Both the position numbers and the translations under genes were made by a program. A DNA stretch of 50,620 nt from Lachnospiraceae bacterium (GTDB lineage: Bacteria; Bacillota; Clostridia; Lachnospirales; Lachnospiraceae), in the NCBI GenBank assembly GCA_011959105.1, contig BLLU01000289.1, forward strand, positions 1 through 50,620. Direction: 5' to 3'. This document shows, in pieces, positions 32,712-42,092 of the stretch; position 1 is the first letter of the stretch; every line of letters begins with the position of its first letter. The notes below the pieces were generated by a model that searched no databases, was not told the DNA's origin, and worked only from the letters and a program-made list of their open reading frames with translations.

Positions 32712-33344
32712 CTACACTCTGAATATCAGTTCCTGGTAAATGCTGTAGATGAAGTTATACAACTGGTTCAGCAAATCAAACAGCAATAGCGCAAGGAAGA
32801 TAATGATAAGCATTGCCACAAAAGTCAGGAATATGGTAATCAGAGTCTTTCCCAGGGTATAGTTGTGAATCTGCATAATGCCTATCAACGCCATGATCAT
32901 CCCATAGGCGATGCCCAGGCCCACGATAATGGTGTAAAACGCTCCCTCTTCCTCCGTCACAAACTGGCTGAAGACCGTTCCTATATTAAAGCACACAATC
33001 ATGGGAATCAATGCGTAGCCAACGGCAATGGCCGTATCCTTAAGCCTTCCCTCTCCGTTCATCAGGCAGGTAATGGACCAGTTGCCCACACAGAACAGCC
33101 CATACAGCAGAAATACGGAGATCAGTTCCGGCAATGCGTTCACCGTCAGCGGGTCCACATCGTTGACGATAAAGCTGGCCGCCATTCGATTGATGGAAAA
33201 GGTGAAGGAAAACAGAATCACCAGGAGGGCCGCGATGGGCACGCTGCCCCTCTCCCTGTGCCGGATCTCATAATAGGCATCCATGGGATGGCTTACGGTG
33301 TAAAAAGCATATTTCCATTTGTCCTTAGAAAATAATTCTTTCAT
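32712..33344 (-). CDS. YIP1 family membrane protein
   Basis: A 210-residue protein with five or six membrane helices and the YIP1-type opening in which a soluble segment HPMDAYYEIRHRERGS precedes the first helix. In eukaryotes YIP1 proteins work in vesicle traffic; bacterial members have no assigned role but recur beside carbohydrate ABC genes and DUF5696. The start codon overlaps the propeller gene stop by one base (TGATG), with AAAGGAGGG placed inside the end of that gene, so the pair is translationally coupled. It could act as a membrane scaffold for the neighbouring surface proteins (inference). Confidence 0.82.
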   Translation of the reverse strand: MKELFSKDKWKYAFYTVSHPMDAYYEIRHRERGSVPIAALLVILFSFTFSINRMAASFIVNDVDPLTVNALPELISVFLLYGLFCVGNWSITCLMNGEGRLKDTAIAVGYALIPMIVCFNIGTVFSQFVTEEEGAFYTIIVGLGIAYGMIMALIGIMQIHNYTLGKTLITIFLTFVAMLIIIFLALLLFDLLNQLYNFIYSIYQELIFRV

Positions 33345-34828
33345 CAGGTAAGCCCTCCTTTGGAAAATTTTTTCCTGATCTTGCTTTTCAGGAACTTCTT
33401 ATATATAATTCCGACGGCAATCAGAGCAATGACCACGGTCATAATCAAACTCAGATTTTCCTTCAATATCTCGTTGCGATACCTCTTGAAGGCGATGGAA
33501 TAATACTTGCGGTTCATACCCAGCTTCAGATAGTGCATGGCGGCCTTGTTGTCGCCCGCCGTCAGATAGGCCTTGCCCATGCCGGTGTTGGCCAGTTCGT
33601 TGTTCTCGTCCAGCTTCAGCACCGCCTCCCACTTCTCTATGGCCAGCGCTTCATCCCCGTCATACCGCAGGGCCACCGCGTCATTGATCAGAGATCCGTA
33701 CTCCGTCTCGCCAAAACTCAGAATGGCTCCCTGCAGAGAATCCAGCACAATGATTTTGTCATCCACCACCTCTATGGCAATGGGAGTGTTAAAAGTTCCT
33801 CTCTGGCTGCCCAGGCCGCCGAATACATACAGCAGATTGCCCTCCCTGTCATAAGTGAAGATACGTCCTCTCTTGCGGTCCAGCAGAGAATAAATGCCTT
33901 TTTCCCTGTATACCACGTCTATGAATTCGCTGGGACCGCCGTATTCGCCATAGATGCCGAAGCTGAGGTCGCCGCCCAGATTCTGGCTGTCTCCTTTAAT
34001 AATGACATCCTCACCCTTGGGATTCAGCCTTCTGACGCCCTGTACGCCCTCGGAGTCAATATTGGAGGCGTACACAAAGCCGTCGCTGTCGATATCAATG
34101 CCGGTGAATTCCGTGGGAATGAACAACTGCTGTCGGGAACGTTCCTCCTTGCTGGCCAGTTTCCTCCAGAATTTCTCCCAGAGGGTGATCTTGACCTGGA
34201 TGGTTCCAAAATAGCCTGTGAACTGGCCATCGCTCTCAAATACCAGGATGCCTTCAAAAGCGTTCTTGGCAATGACATACACACGGTCCGCATAATCCAC
34301 CGTAACCTTCAGAGGCGTAAAATCAAAATTTTCTTCCAGAATTTCAGACTGGGGATTGTCAATGATCTTAACAAATTCCCCTTCCGGCGTGAGCACTACG
34401 ATGCGCTTGTTGTCGGTATCCGCCACATATAGCTGTTCGTTCTCGGATACGCATACGCCCTGGGGCATCCGGAAGCCGTCCTCTGCCCCCTCCCGCACAA
34501 AGCTGTCAATGACCCGCACCACCTCCGTCATATTGTGATCAAGCACCACAATGCGGCTGTTCTTGGTATCCGCCACATAAATATTTCCGTCCGGCGCCAC
34601 ACACAGATCCTGGGGTTCCACAAAGCCGGTGATTCCCAGGTCCTGCCCGGTGATGCTGCCGGTGGGTACATAGGCGGCCGGTGTCATTACCACATTTTCA
34701 CGATAGTCATAATTGTAGGTGTCATAGGGCAGGTCTTCCGCCTGTACCGGCATTCCCGGGGAAGTGACCAGCAGCACGCCGGCCAGCAGGGAGTAAAGCG
34801 CTCTTTTGATCATATTTCTCTTCTTCAT
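33344..34828 (-). CDS. Secreted NHL-type beta-propeller with TPR and C-terminal membrane anchor
   Basis: A 494-residue protein. A signal peptide ends near VQA31. NHL-type propeller repeats occupy about 60-370, visible as repeated FVEPQDLCVAPDGNIYVADT and MPQGVCVSENEQLYVADT units. A TPR-like helical segment (about 385-450: ALAIEKWEAVLKLDENNELA, GKAYLTAGDNKAAMHYLKLG) follows, then one membrane helix (458-477) and a basic cytosolic tail. The whole functional part is therefore outside the cell. Propellers of this sort bind glycans or proteins, or act as lactonases; no catalytic residues are evident. The RBS AAGGAGG is excellent. It sits between ABC permeases and YIP1. Confidence 0.82.
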   Translation of the reverse strand: MKKRNMIKRALYSLLAGVLLVTSPGMPVQAEDLPYDTYNYDYRENVVMTPAAYVPTGSITGQDLGITGFVEPQDLCVAPDGNIYVADTKNSRIVVLDHNMTEVVRVIDSFVREGAEDGFRMPQGVCVSENEQLYVADTDNKRIVVLTPEGEFVKIIDNPQSEILEENFDFTPLKVTVDYADRVYVIAKNAFEGILVFESDGQFTGYFGTIQVKITLWEKFWRKLASKEERSRQQLFIPTEFTGIDIDSDGFVYASNIDSEGVQGVRRLNPKGEDVIIKGDSQNLGGDLSFGIYGEYGGPSEFIDVVYREKGIYSLLDRKRGRIFTYDREGNLLYVFGGLGSQRGTFNTPIAIEVVDDKIIVLDSLQGAILSFGETEYGSLINDAVALRYDGDEALAIEKWEAVLKLDENNELANTGMGKAYLTAGDNKAAMHYLKLGMNRKYYSIAFKRYRNEILKENLSLIMTVVIALIAVGIIYKKFLKSKIRKKFSKGGLT

Positions 34829-34841
34829 ATGCTCTCCCTCC

Positions 34842-35729
34842 TTAATCCTTCATACCCGATGTAGTCATGGTCTCCAGCACATTGCTCTGGCAGATCAGGA
34901 AAAAGGTAATGGGCACCGCCGCGATCAGGAAGGTCACGGCCGCCGCCGCACCGGCCCTGGCCACACCGCCCGCCGTGATCTGCTGCAGGGCAAACTGCAG
35001 AGGCTTCAGCTGCTCATCTCTCAGGAACATGGAACCTGTATTGCCCCACATCTGCTGGAACTGGAAGATGGCCAGCGTCAGCCAGGCAGGCTTTACATTG
35101 GGCATCACAATCTTCCAGAAGATATGCCATTCGCTGGCGCCGTCCAGCTTTGCCGACTCCATCAGGGAATCCGGCAGCTGCTCCATGAACTGCTTCATCA
35201 GATACAGGCCCATGCCGAAAGCCCATGCGGGAAGGATCAGCGCCAGATAATGATTGTTGATCCCCATCCAGGAGATGATCAGATACTGGGGAATCTGGGT
35301 CACCGTCCAGGAAAACATCATGGACAGCACTACCATACTAAACAGGATCCCCTTACCCGGAAACTTGTGCTTTGCCAGCGGATAAGCCGCCAGCGAAGCC
35401 ACCACCACATGCCCCACCATGCCAAAACCGGTGATAATGATGGTATTAAGGATATATCTGGAGAAAGGGATCCAGGAATCATTCATCAATACGAACAAAT
35501 CCGAGAAATTTTCCAGCGTAGGATTCCTGACAAAGATCTTCGGCGGGAACTGATACAGTTCATCCAGCGGTTTCAGCGCATTGTTGACAATCATCACCAG
35601 GGGCAGCACCATGAAGATGCCGCAGATGAACATCAGGACGAACAAAAGGGTGTTGCCTGCCATGGACCGGTTCAGTTGTTTTTCTTTTCTGCGAAAGAAA
35701 CGTCTCTTTATTTTGATAGTCTCAGCCAC
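34842..35729 (-). CDS. Carbohydrate ABC permease, MalG-like (first transporter)
   Basis: A 295-residue permease with six membrane segments and the EAA loop MESAKLDGASEWHIFWKI. The start is a GTG at 35729, placed directly after the stop of the partner MalF-like gene, with GGGAG in the end of that gene. It pairs with the 35730-36683 permease and presumably with the large CBM-bearing binding protein upstream. The downstream neighbour is the propeller protein, 13 bases away. Confidence 0.9.
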   Translation of the reverse strand: MAETIKIKRRFFRRKEKQLNRSMAGNTLLFVLMFICGIFMVLPLVMIVNNALKPLDELYQFPPKIFVRNPTLENFSDLFVLMNDSWIPFSRYILNTIIITGFGMVGHVVVASLAAYPLAKHKFPGKGILFSMVVLSMMFSWTVTQIPQYLIISWMGINNHYLALILPAWAFGMGLYLMKQFMEQLPDSLMESAKLDGASEWHIFWKIVMPNVKPAWLTLAIFQFQQMWGNTGSMFLRDEQLKPLQFALQQITAGGVARAGAAAAVTFLIAAVPITFFLICQSNVLETMTTSGMKD

Positions 35730-36683
35730 TTATTCTCCCACCCTTCCTAATATTTTCTGTACCAGCTTGTTGGTGCCCACCATCAGCAGGAACAGGATGG
35801 TGGCGATTGCGGATGCATAACCCATATCGAAACGGGTGGAACCGTAGTCCAGCAGATGGGTGACCACCGTGGCGCCGGCATAATTGACGGAAGGGTTACC
35901 CGCCAGGTTGATGGAGATGTCCGCCACCGCGAAGGACTGGGTGATCTGCATCACCGCGCCGAACATAAGCTGAGGCTTCATGGCAGGCAGGGTCACATAC
36001 CACAGTTCCTGCCAGCGGTTCTTGACCCCGTCCAGGGCCGCCGCCTCATACATGCTCTTGTCCACGGTCTGCAGGCCGGCGATAAAGGACAGGAAGCCGG
36101 TGCCCAGGGACAGCCACAGCTGCACCACAATCAGCACGGGCAGAATGTATTTCTCCGTCTGCATCCACAGTTTGGCTTCGTTGATGATATCCAGTTTCAG
36201 CAGGATACCGTTCAGGTAGCCGTAGCGGTCGCCGGTCAGGATCAGATTCCACACCAGATAGGCGTTGCCGCAGATGGAAGGCGCATAGAAAATCAAGGTG
36301 AGAAAGGCTCTGAGTTTTCCTCTGAACTCATTGATAATCCATGCGAACAGCAGGCACAGCATATAGCTGACAGGTCCCGTGACCACGGCGAATATCAGCG
36401 TGTTCTTCAGAGAGATCAGAAATACATCGTCCTCCAGAAACAGCTTGATGTAATTCTTCCATCCCACAAAAGTGGGCAGTTCCAGCATATTAAAGTATGT
36501 AAAACTCAGCCCGATGGACATGAGTACCGGCAGCACCGTGAAGAAGAAAAACAGGATAAAGTACGGCGCGATCATGAAATAGGATGCTCTGTTCCTCACG
36601 ATCCGGTAGCGCAGAGTGCCTTGCTTTTTTGCGATATCCAGGGCTTCCTGGGAAACCCCGGAGCTTACTGCTTCGTTAGCCAT
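35730..36683 (-). CDS. Carbohydrate ABC permease, MalF-like (first transporter)
   Basis: A 317-residue permease with a cytosolic N-terminus of about 35 residues, six membrane segments and the EAA loop YEAAALDGVKNRWQELWYVT. The ATG follows GGGGGGAGAGG. It is 15 bases from the gene for the large solute-binding protein and abuts the MalG-like gene, forming a standard binding protein-permease-permease set without an ATPase. Confidence 0.9.
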   Translation of the reverse strand: MANEAVSSGVSQEALDIAKKQGTLRYRIVRNRASYFMIAPYFILFFFFTVLPVLMSIGLSFTYFNMLELPTFVGWKNYIKLFLEDDVFLISLKNTLIFAVVTGPVSYMLCLLFAWIINEFRGKLRAFLTLIFYAPSICGNAYLVWNLILTGDRYGYLNGILLKLDIINEAKLWMQTEKYILPVLIVVQLWLSLGTGFLSFIAGLQTVDKSMYEAAALDGVKNRWQELWYVTLPAMKPQLMFGAVMQITQSFAVADISINLAGNPSVNYAGATVVTHLLDYGSTRFDMGYASAIATILFLLMVGTNKLVQKILGRVGE

Positions 36684-36698
36684 ATCCTCTCCCCCCTC

Positions 36699-39600
36699 CT
36701 ATTCTTCTCCGGCCACGGGCAGGCCGAATTCTTCCCGCTTATAACGGATCTCCGCGTTCACATAGATGATCTTATCCATCAGTTCCTCCCTGGGAGTGGC
36801 CACCTGGGTCCGCCCGGTGCTGCCTGCGTCCGTGGTCACGCTGTAGAACGCGTTGTTCACATTTCTCCAGGTATAGTAACCGCCGGGCACCTGGGGGATC
36901 CCCTGCACCTGTTCAAACTGCCGCATGATCTCCCGGTAGTCCCTGATGGGCCAGGACAGACTGGACATGGCCTCCAGATTGGCCGTAGCCACCCGGGCGC
37001 TGGCGCCCATCAGGCTCTCCATCTCCCTTCCGTACAGGATCTGGGTCTCCGCCTCGGTCCACCATTTCAGGAATTCCCAGCACTCCTGGGGATGCTCCGT
37101 GTTGGCCATGATAATGTCCGATAAGCCGCTGCTGCCGGTGGCGTGCAGTATGCTCCCGTCCTCCTGCAGATTGCCCGGCACCACGGTGAAATCCCACAGC
37201 CCCGCAATATCCGGCGCAGATACCTGCAGATTGTTATAGGTGGTGTAGTCCGAGATAATAATGGGACATTCCCCGGTACGGAAACGTTCTTCCACGCTGG
37301 TGGCCTTATCCAGCTTATAATCCGTATAATATTCACAGTACTGCTTGAAGGTGGCCACCGCTATATCGGAGTCCAGCATGGAGCGGTCGCCGTTGGAGGA
37401 ATAATACTCTCCTCCGTTCTGGAACAGCAGCATGGCAAAAGTCTGCTCGTTGGGCAGCATGCCGAATTCCATCTGGTTCTTGGCCAGTACGGTCATGGCC
37501 ACTTTCACCTCGTCCCAGGTGGTGGGCACTTCCAGTCCGATCTCGGCCAGGATGTCCTTGCGATAGAACATCATGGGGAAGGTCTGGGTATCCGGCAGCG
37601 CATAGGTGGCGCCGTTGAAGCTGAAGGGAACCAGTGCACTGGAACTGAACCTCTGGGTCACTTCCTCAAAGTCCTCAAATTGGGTCAGATCCAGTACCGC
37701 GTTACGGATTCCATAATTGACAGGTGTGTCATTACCCGTGTTCAGCACCGCTCCCGCAATACCGTTGGTGTTGGCCACCTGTATGGCCATGTCCGGTCCC
37801 TCGTCCGCCAGAGTGGCGCGCAGCAGCGTGTTCATGTCCACCAGCTGTACATTGACGTTGATACCGGTGCGACTGGTAAAGTTCTCGTCGATCAGTGCCT
37901 TAATTACATTGGCCTGGTCGCGCCCGGTGCCGATCCACAATGTCAGCACTACCCCCTCTTCCTCATCGTCAACGGCATTGCCGATCTGGTTGTAATCCAC
38001 AATGAAGGAGTAGAACAGTCTCTGTATCTCATACCCCAGCTTGGAGAAAAAGCCGGAAGAAGGAATCTTCTGATGATTTTCCGGGGAATAGACCATAATC
38101 CGGTCAATCTGCAGAGGCTGGCTCAGCACCTGGGTAATCCAGTTGCCGCAGGCCCTGACATTCACCTTGTAGGAGGAGAGCACTTCCACGAAGCGCTCCT
38201 GATCCGCAATCAGTTCGTCCAGCTGGTCCCGCATGGTAATCAGGGTGGTCAGCTTGTCACTGTTGCGGCCCGCCGTGGCCCGCATGGCCTCCAGGGCCCG
38301 GCTGATGCCCTCCCTGGCCTCCACCAATTCCGCCTCCAGTCCCGGCAGGGAAGCCGTAAGCTGGTAGTCCCGGTATTTGTCCGGAGCCACACCGGTGATA
38401 TAGATCACCTGGCGGTAAATGGAGTTAAGAAGCTGTACCGTATCCTGCACGGTGCTGATAATCTCCGCCATATCCCCCAGCACCACTTCCATACGCAGGG
38501 TATGGGAACCGGCCTCCAGATAAAAGCTGTAGGGATTGCCCTCCGCATCGGACAGCACTTCCTCCCGCCAACTCTGCTCATAACCGAAGCCATAATCGTT
38601 CATCTCCTCAAAGGGCACCACGCCGTCGATGGAAATCCGGCGGCACACGTCAATGCCCCGCACAAAGTTCTGTTTGCAATAAGCGGAAATATTGTAATAA
38701 CCGCTGGAGGGAACCTCAAAATTCCACTCCACCCACTGTCCGGCCTGCTGCCAGGAAGTGCCGCCGATGGTATTATTCAGCAGCACCTTGGGGCTGGAGG
38801 GATACACGGCGGGAGAGGACTGATCCTGTCTGGGATACAGCATCTGAGAAGAAGTCTTATCCGCGTTCTCGCCCTCGATGCGGATGCTCTCGGCCACGCT
38901 GTCCCGATATCCCGCAGCGTCCCATGCCGCCTTGGCGGAGGCATAATCCATGATCTTTTCCCGGTTGCTGAGCACGATCTCCGAGAGCAGCATGGGCTCC
39001 CGTTGGGACATCATGGTGATGGTATGTTTACCCGCTTCCAGATACAGGGAAAGGGGAGTGGTCACATAGCCGTTGCTGTCATACAGATAAGTCTCCACCC
39101 ACTCCGGGGCTTCCACCGCCCGGGGTTTCACGTCATTGCCCTGACTGTCCACCTGCCACAGCCTGGTTACGATGCCGTTCTCGTCCGCCGCCGTCTCCGT
39201 CACATTGGTGACCCAGACCCGCTTCAGTTCGATCAGAGCCAGTTCGCTGTAGGGCAGCTTGCCGTCCACAAAGAAGGCTCTCTGGATCTCCGAGCTCTTA
39301 CCTTCCACAGGGTAATAGACCAGGGACAGATCATAGAAGCCGCTCTCCTTCACATCCACCTCAAATTCCACCAGGGCTTCCTCGCTGGTCAGAAGCGCCC
39401 GCCCGCCTCCGGGGATATTCTCATAGTTGTCGTAGATTTCGGGAGTGACACTGACGCCGTTCTCCTCATACCGCACATAGTCCACGGCGGAAATACGGTA
39501 TTCCTGGTCTGGATATACCTGGGGATTGGCTGACGCATATTCCTGATAGCCCTTCACGGAAGGATCTATGGAGTAAGTTCCCACGATATCCTCGTATTCC

Positions 39601-39716
39601 TCCTGGGTGGTGCCGGTGGCCGCCCAGGCACTCAGCCCGGTCTGCGGAGCCGCCCCCGCCACCAGGGCCGCCGCCAGAAGAAATGCCATTTTCCTTTTCC
39701 AGTTCTTCCTTCTCAT
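36699..39716 (-). CDS. Very large solute-binding protein with two CBM-like domains
   Basis: A protein of about 1005 residues. A Sec signal peptide ends near AWA32 and has no lipobox, unlike the other binding proteins here. Two beta-sandwich regions follow (about 85-252 and 278-422), each ending in YLEAGKHTI/YLEAGSHTL as in CBM35/CBM6-like modules. A helical region (about 450-515) and a linker come next, then a complete family 1 binding-protein domain (about 590-1000: VVLTLWIGTGRDQANVIKAL, GATYALPDTQTFPMMFYRKD, WEFLKWWTEAETQILYG). I chose the ATG at 39716 (GGAGAGG upstream) over one 24 bases earlier. It probably captures polymeric glycan before transport. Confidence 0.85.
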   Translation of the reverse strand: MRRKNWKRKMAFLLAAALVAGAAPQTGLSAWAATGTTQEEYEDIVGTYSIDPSVKGYQEYASANPQVYPDQEYRISAVDYVRYEENGVSVTPEIYDNYENIPGGGRALLTSEEALVEFEVDVKESGFYDLSLVYYPVEGKSSEIQRAFFVDGKLPYSELALIELKRVWVTNVTETAADENGIVTRLWQVDSQGNDVKPRAVEAPEWVETYLYDSNGYVTTPLSLYLEAGKHTITMMSQREPMLLSEIVLSNREKIMDYASAKAAWDAAGYRDSVAESIRIEGENADKTSSQMLYPRQDQSSPAVYPSSPKVLLNNTIGGTSWQQAGQWVEWNFEVPSSGYYNISAYCKQNFVRGIDVCRRISIDGVVPFEEMNDYGFGYEQSWREEVLSDAEGNPYSFYLEAGSHTLRMEVVLGDMAEIISTVQDTVQLLNSIYRQVIYITGVAPDKYRDYQLTASLPGLEAELVEAREGISRALEAMRATAGRNSDKLTTLITMRDQLDELIADQERFVEVLSSYKVNVRACGNWITQVLSQPLQIDRIMVYSPENHQKIPSSGFFSKLGYEIQRLFYSFIVDYNQIGNAVDDEEEGVVLTLWIGTGRDQANVIKALIDENFTSRTGINVNVQLVDMNTLLRATLADEGPDMAIQVANTNGIAGAVLNTGNDTPVNYGIRNAVLDLTQFEDFEEVTQRFSSSALVPFSFNGATYALPDTQTFPMMFYRKDILAEIGLEVPTTWDEVKVAMTVLAKNQMEFGMLPNEQTFAMLLFQNGGEYYSSNGDRSMLDSDIAVATFKQYCEYYTDYKLDKATSVEERFRTGECPIIISDYTTYNNLQVSAPDIAGLWDFTVVPGNLQEDGSILHATGSSGLSDIIMANTEHPQECWEFLKWWTEAETQILYGREMESLMGASARVATANLEAMSSLSWPIRDYREIMRQFEQVQGIPQVPGGYYTWRNVNNAFYSVTTDAGSTGRTQVATPREELMDKIIYVNAEIRYKREEFGLPVAGEE

Positions 39717-39782
39717 CCTTTTCCTCTCCATCTCTTCCATCTCTCTATTGCTTCTTCAGACAGGTCTTCAAAGCCTGTCATA

Positions 39783-40439
39783 TCAATCATACCAGTTTTC
39801 CTGAGTCTCGCCGTCGCCTTCCTCCCGGCGGGGCTTGGGCATATAGGCCTTCATGACCCTCTCCACCAGGAAAGAACTGGCATAGCACCACAATCCCGGG
39901 GTCAGCAGTATCAGGGGAATGGGCAGCAGATAGACCTGGGCCAGCACCACTGCAGCCAGTCCGGCCCCCAACGCCAGGGTGATGTACCAGAAGCGGATGG
40001 ACATAACAAACGAAAGCATGCACAGCTTTCCCAGTTTCATGTCGAATCTGGACATCACGGGAAACAGATACAGCGTCACCAGGAGCATCAGCAGGATCAG
40101 CAGCCCGCTCAGGGAATACCAGATCCGGCTGACCTCCACGCCGTTCTCCAGGACCATCCGTATCTCCATCCCCAGAAGCAAACCCAGCGCCAGCAGCGCC
40201 GCCGTGGCCGCCGCGCCCTTTTTTAAGTTCAGCTTATAGCCCCGCCAGAACTCCGCATGTACATATCCCACTTCCTTACGGACGGATTTTACAATGGTAT
40301 AGTAGAGCGCCGCCGTGGAAGTGCCTATGGTCACCACCGGAATACAGCCGATCAGCCACAGAACCGTGGCGATGATAATATTGCCGGTAACGGTGAGAAA
40401 CCGGTATATAACACCGTCTGTCGAAAACAGTTGATTCAA
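39783..40439 (-). CDS. DUF624 (YesL-like) membrane protein
   Basis: A 218-residue protein with four to five membrane helices. The opening (VIYRFLTVTGNIIIATVLWLIGCIPVVTIGTSTAALYYTIVK) matches the DUF624/YesL pattern, including the conserved IP and G-S/T-A-A-L-Y motif. In Bacillus, yesL lies in the rhamnogalacturonan operon, and DUF624 genes often stand beside CUT1 transporters for plant glycans; no function is proven. The start is a TTG with AAGGAG at an 8-base spacing; no in-frame ATG fits. It sits between the mannanase and the large binding-protein gene. Confidence 0.85.
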   Translation of the reverse strand: MNQLFSTDGVIYRFLTVTGNIIIATVLWLIGCIPVVTIGTSTAALYYTIVKSVRKEVGYVHAEFWRGYKLNLKKGAAATAALLALGLLLGMEIRMVLENGVEVSRIWYSLSGLLILLMLLVTLYLFPVMSRFDMKLGKLCMLSFVMSIRFWYITLALGAGLAAVVLAQVYLLPIPLILLTPGLWCYASSFLVERVMKAYMPKPRREEGDGETQENWYD

Positions 40440-40466
40440 AGAATCATCTCCTTCCTGGATAAAAAC

Positions 40467-42092
40467 TCACTCGCCTGCCAGCGGGTAGTTCTTCAGGTCG
40501 GGAAGTTCGTCCCGGGTGATCACATGTTCATGTTCATATACTTTTTTCAGCATATCCTTTTCCGTATACTGCTCACTCAACAGATAAAGCTGCTTGTTCT
40601 TGGTGATAAACTCGCCTCCCCAGGTGCAGAAGGATCCCCACATGGAGCCGTCCCGAATGGCCAGATCCGGGTCAAACAGACAGCCGTTCTCCGACAGGAT
40701 AATCATCTTTCTGGCGTCCGTATATTCCAGCACCTCCAGATATTTGGAGGTCTGAGGCGTATACACATGCTCGCCGGGATAGATGTCCTCGCCGATGATG
40801 TCCACATACTCATCCCCGGGATACCAGTCCTTGTCCTGGCCGTTCCACACCCAGATCAGATTGTTCAGCCCATGGTGGTTCACCAGTCTGTCATACATCA
40901 GCAGATAAAGCTGCTTGTAGGCCTCGGGTCCTGCGTTGCCCCACCAGAACCAGCCGCCGCCGGCCTCGTGCAGGGGCCTCCACAGCACGGGTACATCCGC
41001 CTCCTGCAGGATGAGAAGCTGCTCGGCAATGGCGTCTATATCCGCCACCAGCAGGTCGTACCCCTCCTGATCGTCTCCGTTCATAATCTTGGCCAGGTTA
41101 ATCTTGGTATGTTCTTTATAGAAAGTGGAGTACCAGTTGCCGGTAATGTATTTCTCCGGTGTGGTCCAGTGCCAGCAGAATGTAACGATACCGCCTTTCT
41201 CCCAGCACTCCAGGGCGTATTCCGTGGCATGGCCCTCTGCCCCGTGGGCCACGGAGACCGGCGTGTAATTGGTCATGTCCAGACCCAGGATCGCCGGATA
41301 CTTGCCCCCGGTGGCTTTCCAGATGGTGGCATTCTCCGCGCCGAACATGCCGTTCTCGCAGAACTGCCCCGACAGGATCTCCTTGCCGTAGATATCGCAC
41401 AGGTAGGTCATAAGCCGCCGGGTATTCTCCGTGGCGTTGGGGTTCACCAGCACCGGCTCTATGTCAAATCGTCTGGGGTCCAGTTCATCGGAAGGCTTTA
41501 CCTTCAGACTGTCCACCTGCACCCAGCCCCAGTAGGAAGTGAGGCTCACAGCATGGTCTCCGGCTTCCAGATAGACTCTGGATATGAGAGAATCCGTATA
41601 CTGCTTCCCTTCCACCTTGGCCGTGCCCATGCGCTCATTGTCCACGGATACATAATTCTCCTTGTAGCCTCCGTCCGCGCTCCGGCTCACAAAACTCAGA
41701 TCATAAAATCCGGTCTCTTCAATATGTATGGTCAGTTCCAGGCCGTCCGCCTCCTTAGCAAATCCTTCCACATAGGTGACGCCCCCCGATTCTTTCACGG
41801 AAGTACCTCCCAGCAGAGTTCCCTCCTCCGCCTCATACACCGCGGCCTCGTCCCAGGAATAGGTCTTTAAGTCCGGCGCGGGCTGTTCCTCCGCTTCGGC
41901 TCCCGCCTGGATTCCCCCATTGCTTTGCGTCTCTCCGTTCTCTTCCCCGGAGTCCGGCCGGGAAACCATATCCGATCCTGTCTGTTCCGTGCCTGCCGTG
42001 CCGGCTTCCGCTCCGTTGCAGCCCGGCAACGCCAGCAATAAAGCCAAAACAGGCAGAATACAACCCAATTTTTTAAAGTGTATCCGCCTCAT
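40467..42092 (-). CDS. Lipoprotein GH26 beta-mannanase with N-terminal CBM-like domain
   Basis: A 541-residue surface lipoprotein (Cys25 in LPGC, a slightly atypical lipobox). After a Glu/Gly linker, residues 83-198 form a CBM35-like module (YEAEEGTLLGG, VYLEAGDHAVSL). The GH26 catalytic domain spans about 210-535. The acid/base is E376 in LWRPLHEAGGGWFWWG and the nucleophile E468 in IILSENG; both motifs are complete. It should cleave internal beta-1,4-mannosidic bonds in mannan or glucomannan outside the cell. The ATG at 42092 has GGAGAG at a 6-base spacing; one two codons earlier lies too close. It heads the long co-directional series. Confidence 0.9.
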   Translation of the reverse strand: MRRIHFKKLGCILPVLALLLALPGCNGAEAGTAGTEQTGSDMVSRPDSGEENGETQSNGGIQAGAEAEEQPAPDLKTYSWDEAAVYEAEEGTLLGGTSVKESGGVTYVEGFAKEADGLELTIHIEETGFYDLSFVSRSADGGYKENYVSVDNERMGTAKVEGKQYTDSLISRVYLEAGDHAVSLTSYWGWVQVDSLKVKPSDELDPRRFDIEPVLVNPNATENTRRLMTYLCDIYGKEILSGQFCENGMFGAENATIWKATGGKYPAILGLDMTNYTPVSVAHGAEGHATEYALECWEKGGIVTFCWHWTTPEKYITGNWYSTFYKEHTKINLAKIMNGDDQEGYDLLVADIDAIAEQLLILQEADVPVLWRPLHEAGGGWFWWGNAGPEAYKQLYLLMYDRLVNHHGLNNLIWVWNGQDKDWYPGDEYVDIIGEDIYPGEHVYTPQTSKYLEVLEYTDARKMIILSENGCLFDPDLAIRDGSMWGSFCTWGGEFITKNKQLYLLSEQYTEKDMLKKVYEHEHVITRDELPDLKNYPLAGE

